Virus record (IMG/VR): IMGVR_UViG_3300030118_000538
Location: 1-48,169 of that record
Length of the DNA: 48,169 nt
Strand: one strand, 5' to 3'
Source: a virus
Position numbers and translations under genes: made by a program. Below, piece by piece: positions 40,122 to 47,840 of the stretch (positions within the stretch are counted from its first letter, which is position 1; every line of letters starts with the position of its first letter). The notes beneath the pieces are model-generated. The model saw nothing but the letters and a program-made list of their open reading frames with translations, was not told where the DNA came from and ran no database searches.

Positions 40122-41141
40122 CTATGATGTATTTTTAAGGGTTAAAGTTAAGTTTTTTAAGGCATCTACCAATTCAGCATTTGATTCAACAACATCTAGC
40201 TTCTCGCTAGTGTTCTTTGCTTCAAATACCTCGTGTACTGCTTTTGCAGCCACCTTCGCTTCTGAACGAGATAACGAGAAGGCATCTCGCATTCCATTTT
40301 CCCATTCTCTTATGGTTACATCCTCGCCCTTTACACTACGAACCTTAGCTTGAGGATTCATAGGGAAAGTCACAAGTGATATTTCCATTAAGTCTACTTC
40401 TCCGATCATGCGTTTGTTTGTACGCTTATCGTATGAAACTTCGTCAGGGTTTGCTCTAAATCCTATAGACATAGCATCTAATGCACCCATTTTTAATAAT
40501 TCGTATGCTTCTTGACCTGCTTGTGTTTTGAGAGCTAGTTTGCCCTTTACCATAAGTCCATGATCATCTTCTTTGATTTCTTCAAAGACACCTATCGGCA
40601 TATCTGTCTTATGTTGGTATAAAAGTTTTACTCCTTTTACGCCTCTTTTGCGTAAACTTTTAGTAAAAGCTCCTGTCTTGATGACATCGTTACCTAAATC
40701 TGTATTGTTGAATACTGAAGCATAGCCTTCAAACCTACCATATTCTTTCATTTCATCGTCATCATCGTCAGGATGATACGCTTTTAAATCAGATATGATT
40801 TCAAGAATATCTTTTTCTATGACTACTTCTTCTTCTTTTTTCTTTGGCTTTTTCTTTCTCTTGTCTTTATCGTACCCATAGCCTTGAACAGTCCTTCCAG
40901 TTAGTTCTGTGTATTCATCATGGGTTTTGCAAGGCATATAGACAGTGTTGCCATCTTCATCATGCGAATGAAAACCAACGCAACCTATCTCTTCTGCTCT
41001 TTCTACCGCTTCTTCTTCGGTAGTAAAAACATCTCTCCTTATCTGCTCTTTCTGTTCATTCTGACTAGAATCTTCTAACGAAGCAAACCGATTGGTTTTG
41101 ACAGCTAAAACTTTTTCTGCTTCTGTATATTCAGTAGTCAT
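40122..41141 (-). CDS. HK97-type prohead protease with long N-terminal extension
   Basis: The 339-residue protein has an S78-type protease domain from about residue 130: GRFEGYASVFNNTDLGNDV, LLYQHKTDMPIG (H177) and GALDAMSIGF (S225), followed by the metal-free acidic partner region VDLMEISLV. It cleaves the capsid delta domain. Unusually, about 125 residues precede the protease. They include FHSHDEDGNTVYMPCKTHDEY with paired Cys and His residues and a lysine cluster, perhaps a small fused domain. Confidence 0.9.
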   Translation of the reverse strand: MTTEYTEAEKVLAVKTNRFASLEDSSQNEQKEQIRRDVFTTEEEAVERAEEIGCVGFHSHDEDGNTVYMPCKTHDEYTELTGRTVQGYGYDKDKRKKKPKKKEEEVVIEKDILEIISDLKAYHPDDDDDEMKEYGRFEGYASVFNNTDLGNDVIKTGAFTKSLRKRGVKGVKLLYQHKTDMPIGVFEEIKEDDHGLMVKGKLALKTQAGQEAYELLKMGALDAMSIGFRANPDEVSYDKRTNKRMIGEVDLMEISLVTFPMNPQAKVRSVKGEDVTIREWENGMRDAFSLSRSEAKVAAKAVHEVFEAKNTSEKLDVVESNAELVDALKNLTLTLKNTS

Positions 41142-41156
41142 AAAGCTATCCTCGTT

Positions 41157-41172
41157 TTACTATATATAGTAA
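41157..41172. promoter_or_regulatory. 16-bp perfect palindrome before the protease gene, possible internal promoter
   Basis: TTACTATATATAGTAA is a perfect palindrome in the 42-base gap between head morphogenesis and protease genes. On the minus strand TTGTGC (plus 41189-41194) and TACTAT (plus 41166-41171) lie 17 bases apart, a weak promoter that would boost protease and capsid expression. Protein binding is also possible. Confidence 0.4.
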
Positions 41173-41183
41173 TTCATTGTTAA

Positions 41184-42011
41184 TCATAGCACAATATCTC
41201 TTTCGTCAGCATAAACTATCACACACCGACAATTTACGACATTTTTTGCACCGCCCTTTGGGTCTCCTGCATGGTTCATAGGACTGCCACCTATATCAAA
41301 GTCCTCATCCATGTTTCTAATCTGTCCATTTGCTTCTACATGAGCTGATCTCGTTCTTTCATCTGCTGTAGATACCCACCTTTTCATCATGTTTATACCT
41401 AAATCTTTTCTTAAGGTGTCATGATAGTTATGATTTGCAAAAGATGCTGCATTGTGCGTTTCTGTTCTTGCAATCAAAGCAGCTCTGCTTCTGCTTATAG
41501 GTAATACTCTTTCAGTTATTCTTCTAGCCAACTGATTCAAGCTCAAGCCTTCTTCTCTACCTTCCTCTATAATTTGTGCTACTTTCCTAGCTACTGATAC
41601 AGATATACCAGATAAGTACAAAAGTCTATCTCTATTGTAAAGATTTATTAAATCCTCTATGTCTATGTTTCTGCCAAAGATAATCGCCTCTTCTGCTTTT
41701 TGCTGTGGCTCATAGATAGATTCATTAGTTTGATATATTGATCTGAATACCTGTCTATAGTGCATATACATCACAGGTTCTAAGTCCTCTCGCAAGTCTC
41801 TTGCTGCTATGTCAGCATCGTATTGATTGAACTCTCTGACAAGATACGCTTTGGTATTCACAAACCTACTAAAGATTGAGAGAAGTTGCTTATATACTTT
41901 CTTTTCTAAGTTATTTCTAAGCCTACTCTGTCTACGAATCTCTTTGCGTAGATTTATCCTTCCTCGTCTGAAATCTCTAAGCTGTTTTTTATCAACGAGT
42001 TTTAAGGTCAT
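41184..42011 (-). CDS. Head morphogenesis protein (SPP1 gp7 / Mu F-like)
   Basis: The 275-residue protein has a basic, helical N-terminal two-thirds and the conserved domain ending RWVSTADERTRSAHVEANG, GGSPMNHAGDP and NVVNCRCVI. That domain is the minor head protein signature of SPP1 gp7 and Mu gpF. A few copies sit inside the prohead near the portal. It follows the portal gene with a four-base overlap. Confidence 0.9.
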   Translation of the reverse strand: MTLKLVDKKQLRDFRRGRINLRKEIRRQSRLRNNLEKKVYKQLLSIFSRFVNTKAYLVREFNQYDADIAARDLREDLEPVMYMHYRQVFRSIYQTNESIYEPQQKAEEAIIFGRNIDIEDLINLYNRDRLLYLSGISVSVARKVAQIIEEGREEGLSLNQLARRITERVLPISRSRAALIARTETHNAASFANHNYHDTLRKDLGINMMKRWVSTADERTRSAHVEANGQIRNMDEDFDIGGSPMNHAGDPKGGAKNVVNCRCVIVYADERDIVL

Positions 42012-44149
42012 TTTTTACTAGAAAGTGGATGACCCTTAGGGAAAAGATCGGTGTCATGACGACCCCCCTGAAATCTACCAGACCTCAAGGCACTAAGGAA
42101 ACTGTTCACACGAGCAAATGCCCACTGGTCTGGACCACTAACTCTAGGTCTAACAGAGCTAGGATTTGTATTGTATGCACCTACGCCTCGCTTGAACACT
42201 GCCTCTAACATACGCACTGTTGCCCTTTTTGTTGGTTTGTCGCCATACTTTTCATTATGATCATCAACTTTATTCTTTAAGGCTTCTTTTACTTTTGCTG
42301 ATACTTGTTTTGTATCTTCCATGACTGATACAAACTCATCATCTATTTCAAAGTCAAAATCTTCTAAATCTTTTCTGCCTTCTAATTTCTTTGTAAGTTC
42401 AAGGATTACATCTTTCATGCCTTGCTCACCAAGTTTTGGATTTATGACTCCCCACTTCATTAACGCCACAACTCCTGCAACATTTGACAGGTTTGGTTCT
42501 TTGCTACCACCTACAAACTGGTTGCCATCATTGACGCTATGTCTAGCTGCCCATGCTTCTCTTTCTTTAATCCATTTAAGCACTGCAGGAGACTCTGAGC
42601 CTTCTCTAGCTCTACCCCAAAGCATGAACGCTTCATTACCTCTGATATTACCACCTGCTGCCCAGATTTGTTTACCAACACCTACTTCTTTTACATTTTT
42701 TGCAAAATCATAGTCAAACTGTGGATATTCTGAGTTTCTTAGTGATATTTTCTTATCATCACCTGCATTTGGAAAGTCAGTTTCTTTTGTTTCGTCTTGC
42801 TTCTGCTCATCAAGCATATACTCTGCTTCTGTAAGCTCCTCGTAGTCTTTTACATCTTCATCTGCGTCTGGCACATCAGGAGAAGGCGGTGACTCGCTAC
42901 CTAAGGGGAACAGAGCAGCGTTGATATAAATATCGTCACCACCATCTATTGGATTGAGTCCGATAATCTCTCTTGCTTCATTCCTAGTCATTATTCCTGC
43001 ATTTACTGCACTGACTATGTTTTCGTAAGTCTTTCTTTTTCTTTCTGCTAAGGCAGGAATACTTTCTGTATCAAATGCCAAGTTTAATCTTTCATCAAAC
43101 TGCGGTACTAGCCATTCATTAAAGTCAGACTCTATTAGTTTGATATGTGGGATGATTGTTTCTTCATATAAAGCTAGTCTAGCCTCTGCAACATTTGCGT
43201 AAGTTTGTGCATCAGGCACTCCTACAAGCTGACTTGGTACACCAAAACACAATGCAATATCTGTAGCACTCATATGCTTCAAATTAATAAAGTCCATATC
43301 TTTTGGTGATAGACCCATTTCTTTCCAATCAAAATCACCCTCTAATAACATAGGTCTACCTGCGTTCCCTGAGCCTGTAAATCTGTTGTTTAAATCTGTT
43401 AGTAGCTGTTGTCTTTGTGTTTCATTAAGGTTTACAGCAAAACCTGCATCATCCTTAGGCTTGAATATGACTGCACCGCTAGGTCTAGCACCATTATTTA
43501 AAAGATTTATGTTGTGCTTACTAGCTAAGTTATGTTGGTCTACTTCTACTGCTGCTGCTGTTAATGGAGAACAACCATAAAAATCATCCATCGGATTCCA
43601 TAGCTTAATATGTTTTAGTTGAGAGAACCCTGTGTCTTGATCTACTAAATAGCTTTCCTTGACTCTGCCATTGATCATGTAGTCATATCTATCAGGAAAC
43701 TGTGATGTACCGCCTTTGATTACTATTCTATCTGGTCTGAGTAAGTGTAACTCTCTTGGTAAGCCTCCTTCTGCACCTACTTTTAACACATAGGCATTAC
43801 CACTTAGAAGCAAAAAGCCATAAAGAGCATTAAAAAACTCTGAGTAGCTTTGCATTGGATTGGGTCTGTCCATCAAAGATATTAGTGGATGTGTTTCTAA
43901 TACCTGATCACCTGCCTTTAGATCGTAGCTGACTGAACTTGCACCTTTTGATATTTCATTAACACAACGATAAACGATTGCGTTTTTCTTATAGCCTTCG
44001 TTTGCTAAGTCTTGATATTTATATTCTGTGCTACTAGAACCGACACCAAAGTACCCAAACATACTCCCATCTCTTTTGAACTCATCTACAGGCGTGTTGA
44101 GTAGTCTTTGAAAAAATGTTCTATTGTCTGCCATTAACTTATTCTCCAA
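42008..44149 (-). CDS. Portal protein with extra C-terminal domain
   Basis: At 713 residues it is much longer than typical HK97 portals (about 400-450). The first 410 residues are a standard HK97-type portal (VYRCVNEISKGASS, DRPNPMQSY, LLSGNAYVLKVG, MSATDIALCFGVP). The last 250 residues are separate in character. They include KQIWAAGGNIRGNEAFMLWGRAR, VNDGNQFVGGSKEPNLSNV and a basic end RFQGGRHDTDLFPKGHPLSS, found also in other phage head proteins. This could be a fused structural or enzymatic module. An ATG at 44134 is an alternative start. Confidence 0.92.
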   Translation of the reverse strand: MENKLMADNRTFFQRLLNTPVDEFKRDGSMFGYFGVGSSSTEYKYQDLANEGYKKNAIVYRCVNEISKGASSVSYDLKAGDQVLETHPLISLMDRPNPMQSYSEFFNALYGFLLLSGNAYVLKVGAEGGLPRELHLLRPDRIVIKGGTSQFPDRYDYMINGRVKESYLVDQDTGFSQLKHIKLWNPMDDFYGCSPLTAAAVEVDQHNLASKHNINLLNNGARPSGAVIFKPKDDAGFAVNLNETQRQQLLTDLNNRFTGSGNAGRPMLLEGDFDWKEMGLSPKDMDFINLKHMSATDIALCFGVPSQLVGVPDAQTYANVAEARLALYEETIIPHIKLIESDFNEWLVPQFDERLNLAFDTESIPALAERKRKTYENIVSAVNAGIMTRNEAREIIGLNPIDGGDDIYINAALFPLGSESPPSPDVPDADEDVKDYEELTEAEYMLDEQKQDETKETDFPNAGDDKKISLRNSEYPQFDYDFAKNVKEVGVGKQIWAAGGNIRGNEAFMLWGRAREGSESPAVLKWIKEREAWAARHSVNDGNQFVGGSKEPNLSNVAGVVALMKWGVINPKLGEQGMKDVILELTKKLEGRKDLEDFDFEIDDEFVSVMEDTKQVSAKVKEALKNKVDDHNEKYGDKPTKRATVRMLEAVFKRGVGAYNTNPSSVRPRVSGPDQWAFARVNSFLSALRSGRFQGGRHDTDLFPKGHPLSSKK

Positions 44150-45444
44150 TTTACTTGTCCTCTTGACTTGCTAAGTTCGGTCAAACCCCAAACTAAAGCA
44201 TCCAATCTATCAGGACTCGTTTTTATATCTCCTGTGTAAGAACACATCTGTGTTTCTAGCTCAGGAAAAGTTCCTACATGGTGAACTCGCCTCTGCTCAT
44301 ATAATGCTGCAATAGGTTCAGCTCTTACTAATTTACCTCTTGTAGCATGGACTGACCTATAAGGTATATTGCTGTCAATGTTCCTTAGTAGTCTTTCCAC
44401 CAAGTCGCCTCCATTATTAACTTCAGCTACTATTCTGTCAGCTTCCCATTCATAGAAAGCTCTAATAGCTATTCTACCCCATTTATCAGCAGAATACCTA
44501 CCAGACACATCTTCTAATACATAGTATTCGTTATTAGCGTCTTTGCCAACAACTAAAATACCTGTTTCATCTGAGTTTTCGTTAGCTGTTACAGCAGGGT
44601 CAATGGCTACAATGATGTTTGTTAGCTCTCTTTCCTCATCTCTTAACCTTGCCTCATCAATAGAACTTAAATCCCACAAAGCTCCTTCTACATTGTCTAT
44701 GATCTCTGCAAACAGCTCTTGTCTACCTAAAGTCGTACCCTCATAGCGTTCTCGTAGCATCTCCAATGCAGACTCTGCAAGGTTTGCTTCGTTCTCAAAA
44801 GTATTACCTCTAGTCAGATAACAGTCATCTCTTGCCATCAAATCTTTGATAAGTTTGGTTGGTTTTGGAGTTGTAGTGATTACACATTGCGGTTTTTCAC
44901 CTAGCCTTAGACCAAACATAAGCTGATCAAAAGCCTCAGGGTATCTCCAACTTGCTACCTCATCGCACCATGCTCTATGAAACTGTGGTCCTCTTAACCT
45001 GTCTGGTTCTTGTGCTGCAAACCCTGTGATTTTAGAGCCATTCCAAAGTCTTATCTCTGCAACACTTGATGAATAACCTTTTTGATCTGACGATTTTAAG
45101 AAGCACTCTTTTGGTATGACACTTATGAGTCCACTGTTGCCTCCAAAACAAACCCTTCTTAAATCTCCATGTGTTGGTGCAACTACAGCACAATTTACAT
45201 TCTCATTACGCATAGCGTATAAAGCAATGTCCTCAGCACCTGTTCTAGTCTTACCCCAACCTCTACCTGCTAAGATAAGCCATATCAAGAAGTCTTTCTC
45301 TGGTGTTAGCTGTTTATTTCTAGCTGTCTTTTGCCATTCAGTGTAATGGGTCGCTGTCGCCTTCAAGGCGTTGCTCTTTAGCCGAGTCCAGTAACTCCAT
45401 AATTCCTCTGAAGGCATCTGCTTCTTTAATTGTGGTGTTGACAT
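44134..45444 (-). CDS. Terminase large subunit
   Basis: The 436-residue protein has Walker A GRGWGKT at 60-66, Walker B FHRAWCDEV near 155-163, a coupling motif around VITTTPKP, and RNase H-like nuclease acids beginning with IIVAIDPAVT (D282) followed by DETGILVV. It packages DNA into proheads and cuts genome units. It overlaps the small subunit by 107 bases if the first ATG is used; a shorter start at 45414 is possible. Confidence 0.95.
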   Translation of the reverse strand: MSTPQLKKQMPSEELWSYWTRLKSNALKATATHYTEWQKTARNKQLTPEKDFLIWLILAGRGWGKTRTGAEDIALYAMRNENVNCAVVAPTHGDLRRVCFGGNSGLISVIPKECFLKSSDQKGYSSSVAEIRLWNGSKITGFAAQEPDRLRGPQFHRAWCDEVASWRYPEAFDQLMFGLRLGEKPQCVITTTPKPTKLIKDLMARDDCYLTRGNTFENEANLAESALEMLRERYEGTTLGRQELFAEIIDNVEGALWDLSSIDEARLRDEERELTNIIVAIDPAVTANENSDETGILVVGKDANNEYYVLEDVSGRYSADKWGRIAIRAFYEWEADRIVAEVNNGGDLVERLLRNIDSNIPYRSVHATRGKLVRAEPIAALYEQRRVHHVGTFPELETQMCSYTGDIKTSPDRLDALVWGLTELSKSRGQVNWRIS

Positions 45445-45907
45445 TTATGCTCTCTGTTATTTCGCCCATTGCAATCTTGCCTAGCTTTTGTGCTGTTAAG
45501 AGTGCATTAGTCAAATTTAAAAACTGATTTGGTTGAAAAGGCTTTTTGTTTTCTTTAAGTGCCTCTTCGTTCATCTGCATATACTTTGATACTTGCTCTA
45601 TTATGTCGTTGGCTTTTGCTAATAGCCTGTCGTCAAACTTCAATGACTCCTTAGCTATCTTTTTGACTCTCTCTTCCTTAACCTTTTCTTCTAGCTCAAA
45701 AGCATACTGATCTCTTAATGCTTTCCAGTTCTCTGCTTTAGCTGCTCTATATAAGGTTGCTGATGCTAAATTATATTTTTTGATCAAATCTTCTAAGTTG
45801 TAATGACAATTCTCACCTGACTCTAAGTCAATACTTTGCACAAACTCAGTCCTTACGTGAGCTTTGAGTTCTGTTGTGAGTTTTGTTTTACTAGATTTTT
45901 TAGTCAT
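45338..45907 (-). CDS. Terminase small subunit
   Basis: The 189-residue helical protein has an N-terminal region with a helix-turn-helix-like segment (YNLASATLYRAAKAENW) and a coiled-coil centre. It is directly upstream of the large subunit and first in the late operon, as for most terminase small subunits. It would bind packaging initiation sites on phage DNA. No strong ribosome site precedes its ATG. Confidence 0.85.
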   Translation of the reverse strand: MTKKSSKTKLTTELKAHVRTEFVQSIDLESGENCHYNLEDLIKKYNLASATLYRAAKAENWKALRDQYAFELEEKVKEERVKKIAKESLKFDDRLLAKANDIIEQVSKYMQMNEEALKENKKPFQPNQFLNLTNALLTAQKLGKIAMGEITESINVNTTIKEADAFRGIMELLDSAKEQRLEGDSDPLH

Positions 45908-45927
45908 GATTTCTCAAATATTCTCAT

Positions 45928-45956
45928 AATATAATGCAGATTGGAATACAAGGCAA
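45928..45956 (-). promoter_or_regulatory. Probable late promoter before terminase, with degenerate operator
   Basis: On the minus strand TTGCCT (plus 45951-45956) and TATATT (plus 45928-45933) have exact 17-base spacing. ATTCCAATCTGCATT within the spacer keeps the left half of the phage operator in the same position as at early promoters, but its right half is changed. Transcription would start about 14 bases before the terminase ATG and could run through the whole late arm. Confidence 0.65.
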
Positions 45957-45975
45957 AAGATACAGATAAATATAT

Positions 45976-46016
45976 ATTCCGAAATGGGTTGACTTCTATA
46001 CTCAGTCGTGTATCAT
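45976..46016 (+). promoter_or_regulatory. Early promoter with operator overlapping the -35
   Basis: TTGACT (45989-45994) and TATCAT (46011-46016) are 16 bases apart. The operator ATTCCGAAATGGGTT (45976-45990) overlaps the -35 box. It drives the metallopeptidase and Mom-like genes, and is back-to-back with the late promoter 20 bases away. Confidence 0.7.
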
Positions 46017-46046
46017 TAATGTATAAATTGAATTGAAGGAGATAAA

Positions 46047-46976
46047 ATGAAAACAGATTATCAACAAAGTAGAGTCTACAAATGGGAGAACGCTTCCGCT
46101 TGGTCACAAAAAGGTAACAAAACCCTAGAGACCTATCAGATTAAGTATCTTAATAAAAGACTAAATAGATTGTTTGGTCTTAAGACAGATGTGCATGATA
46201 AGTATGCCAATGGTGTCTGCCATTATGATACTTATAATGATGCTATTTATTTGGCAGGGTATGGTTTCAATTGGTCGGTTTACTTGCATGAGTATGCTCA
46301 TGCTTTGACTACTGATTATAAACCTGCACATGGTAAAGAGTTTGTCTCTGCATTCTGTGCCTTATTACACTTTGTTCATCCAGATAAGCCTTCCATTAGT
46401 GATCTTGCTAAATCAGCTAATAGTTATGATTTAGATTTTGTTTCTTTGACTGAGAATATTTGGTACAAGAAATTATCCAGAAGTAAGATAGATATTTCTA
46501 AAGCTATCAAACCACAAGAAAAAGTTATAGAACCCAAAAAGCCTTTGAATCAGGTGCATAAAAACTATCAGAAACTTTTAGCTAGACAAGTTAATCTTAT
46601 CAAAAGACAAAAACAGTATGAGGCTAATCTAAAAAGAGTTGCCAACAGTCTTAAGAAAGTCAGTAAGAGTATCAAGCAATATGAAGCAAAGTATGATGAG
46701 GAAAAACTTACTTCTAAGTATGCAGAGCCAGTAGTTAGAAAAGTATCAAAGAGTCCTAAACAAAAATGCCTTGAGTTGTGTGAACAGTATAGTTGGTTGA
46801 GAGTAGAAAAAGATGATGATTGGTATTATGGAGAAATGCGTATAGATGTTTACGACTTTGATAAAGCCAATAAAATTGACAATTACTTTGATCTAGGAAG
46901 TGATGGCGAATATTGTTGCTTCAGTTGGAAGGAAGCTCATCAAAGAGCTTTAGAATTAATTAAAGATAGGAGCTAA
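46047..46976 (+). CDS. SprT-like zinc metallopeptidase-like protein
   Basis: The 309-residue protein has the zinc motif HEYAH (H81, E82, H85) followed by H95 in AHGKEF, the spacing of SprT/Wss1-type metallopeptidases. The N-terminal half is that domain. A basic coiled coil lies at about 175-235 and an acidic, aromatic domain (DDDWYYGEMRIDVYDF) at the end. SprT-type proteins cut DNA-crosslinked proteins; a phage version could clear host proteins from DNA or be a host-takeover protease. GGAG precedes the ATG. Confidence 0.78.
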   Translation: MKTDYQQSRVYKWENASAWSQKGNKTLETYQIKYLNKRLNRLFGLKTDVHDKYANGVCHYDTYNDAIYLAGYGFNWSVYLHEYAHALTTDYKPAHGKEFVSAFCALLHFVHPDKPSISDLAKSANSYDLDFVSLTENIWYKKLSRSKIDISKAIKPQEKVIEPKKPLNQVHKNYQKLLARQVNLIKRQKQYEANLKRVANSLKKVSKSIKQYEAKYDEEKLTSKYAEPVVRKVSKSPKQKCLELCEQYSWLRVEKDDDWYYGEMRIDVYDFDKANKIDNYFDLGSDGEYCCFSWKEAHQRALELIKDRS

Positions 46977-46977
46977 G

Positions 46978-47592
46978 GTGAGAGGCTTATTTGATTATTT
47001 TGATGGTTACACTATAACTGTAAATGAATATGACATTTTAAGAGTATCTTACGAAGAAACAAAACCATTTATTTTAGACATACATTATGCAAAAAGAATG
47101 CCCTCAATAACTCATGCGTTTGGTTTATATAGAGGACATTCTTTGATTGGTGTAGTCACTTATGGCTCACCTGCTTCTCCTGCTTTATGTAAAGGTATTG
47201 CAGGTGAAAAAAATAAACATCATGTCTTAGAACTTAATAGACTTGTTTTGAAAGAAAATAAAAAAAATCAGGCTTCAATCTTGATTGGAGCTTCCTTAAA
47301 ATTATTGCCAAAACCTAAGATAATCGTGTCTTATGCTGATACAGCTCAAAATCATTTAGGTATTGTTTATCAAGCTACTAATTTTATGTTTACAGGGACA
47401 TCAAAGCCTAGAACAGATATGGCAGGTAAAGATGGCAAACACTCTAGGCATCATTTAGGAGATACAACCAACAGAGTAGATAGAAGTGCAAAACACAGAT
47501 ATATATATTTACTTGGTGGAAAAACTTGGAAAAAAAATATGCTTAAGGAACTATCTTATCAACCTTTGGATTATCCAAAATACAGGAGTTAA
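46978..47592 (+). CDS. Mom-like DNA modification enzyme
   Basis: The 204-residue protein starts with GTG after AGGAG. It has the features of the Mu Mom family (GNAT-related): IHYAKRMP, LIGVVTYGSP, LELNRLVL and SYADTAQNHLGIVYQATNF, in order and spacing like Mom. Mu Mom turns adenines in phage DNA into a carbamoylmethyl form that resists restriction. It is co-transcribed with the metallopeptidase gene as an early function. A com-like translational activator is not evident. Confidence 0.85.
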   Translation: MRGLFDYFDGYTITVNEYDILRVSYEETKPFILDIHYAKRMPSITHAFGLYRGHSLIGVVTYGSPASPALCKGIAGEKNKHHVLELNRLVLKENKKNQASILIGASLKLLPKPKIIVSYADTAQNHLGIVYQATNFMFTGTSKPRTDMAGKDGKHSRHHLGDTTNRVDRSAKHRYIYLLGGKTWKKNMLKELSYQPLDYPKYRS

Positions 47593-47593
47593 T

Positions 47594-47788
47594 ATGGACT
47601 TAGAAATAGGAAATACTACAAGACTACAGCATGGTTGTAGATGTCGTATCAAAAAGTCTACTATCTTTGGTACATTCTGTGGCTATGTTAGTCCAGATCA
47701 AAAGAAGTCAATCTTTTATGACGAGGAACTTAACAAAGTAAAGATATATAACACGAGTCGTTTGGAAAGGACTTATGAAAAGTTTTAA
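47594..47788 (+). CDS. Hypothetical small protein after the Mom-like gene
   Basis: A 64-residue protein from the ATG at 47594, directly behind CAGGAG. It is basic, with two cysteines in HGCRCRIKKS and another in FCGYVSPDQKK. The three cysteines invite comparison with Mu Com, a small zinc protein that activates mom translation, but its order relative to Mom and the missing fourth cysteine make this weak. Otherwise unknown. Confidence 0.6.
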   Translation: MDLEIGNTTRLQHGCRCRIKKSTIFGTFCGYVSPDQKKSIFYDEELNKVKIYNTSRLERTYEKF

Positions 47789-47792
47789 TAAT

Positions 47793-47834
47793 ATTCCGAA
47801 AAGGGTTGTCATAGTTTTTTGTAAATGATACGAT
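47793..47834 (+). promoter_or_regulatory. Early promoter of the initiator operon, leaderless arrangement
   Basis: TTGTCA (47806-47811) and TACGAT (47829-47834) have 17-base spacing. The operator ATTCCGAAAAGGGTT (47793-47807) overlaps the -35. The -10 ends only six bases before the ATG at 47841, so transcription would begin at or next to the start codon. Confidence 0.65.
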
Positions 47835-47840
47835 GCAGTA

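Noticed and set aside
45904-46107. 67-residue leftward ORF upstream of terminase
   Set aside because: It covers the divergent promoter region and the start of the metallopeptidase gene, and resembles no protein.
47594-47788. Com-like zinc activator of the Mom-like gene
   Set aside because: Only three cysteines are visible and the gene follows Mom rather than precedes it, so the similarity is too weak to name.
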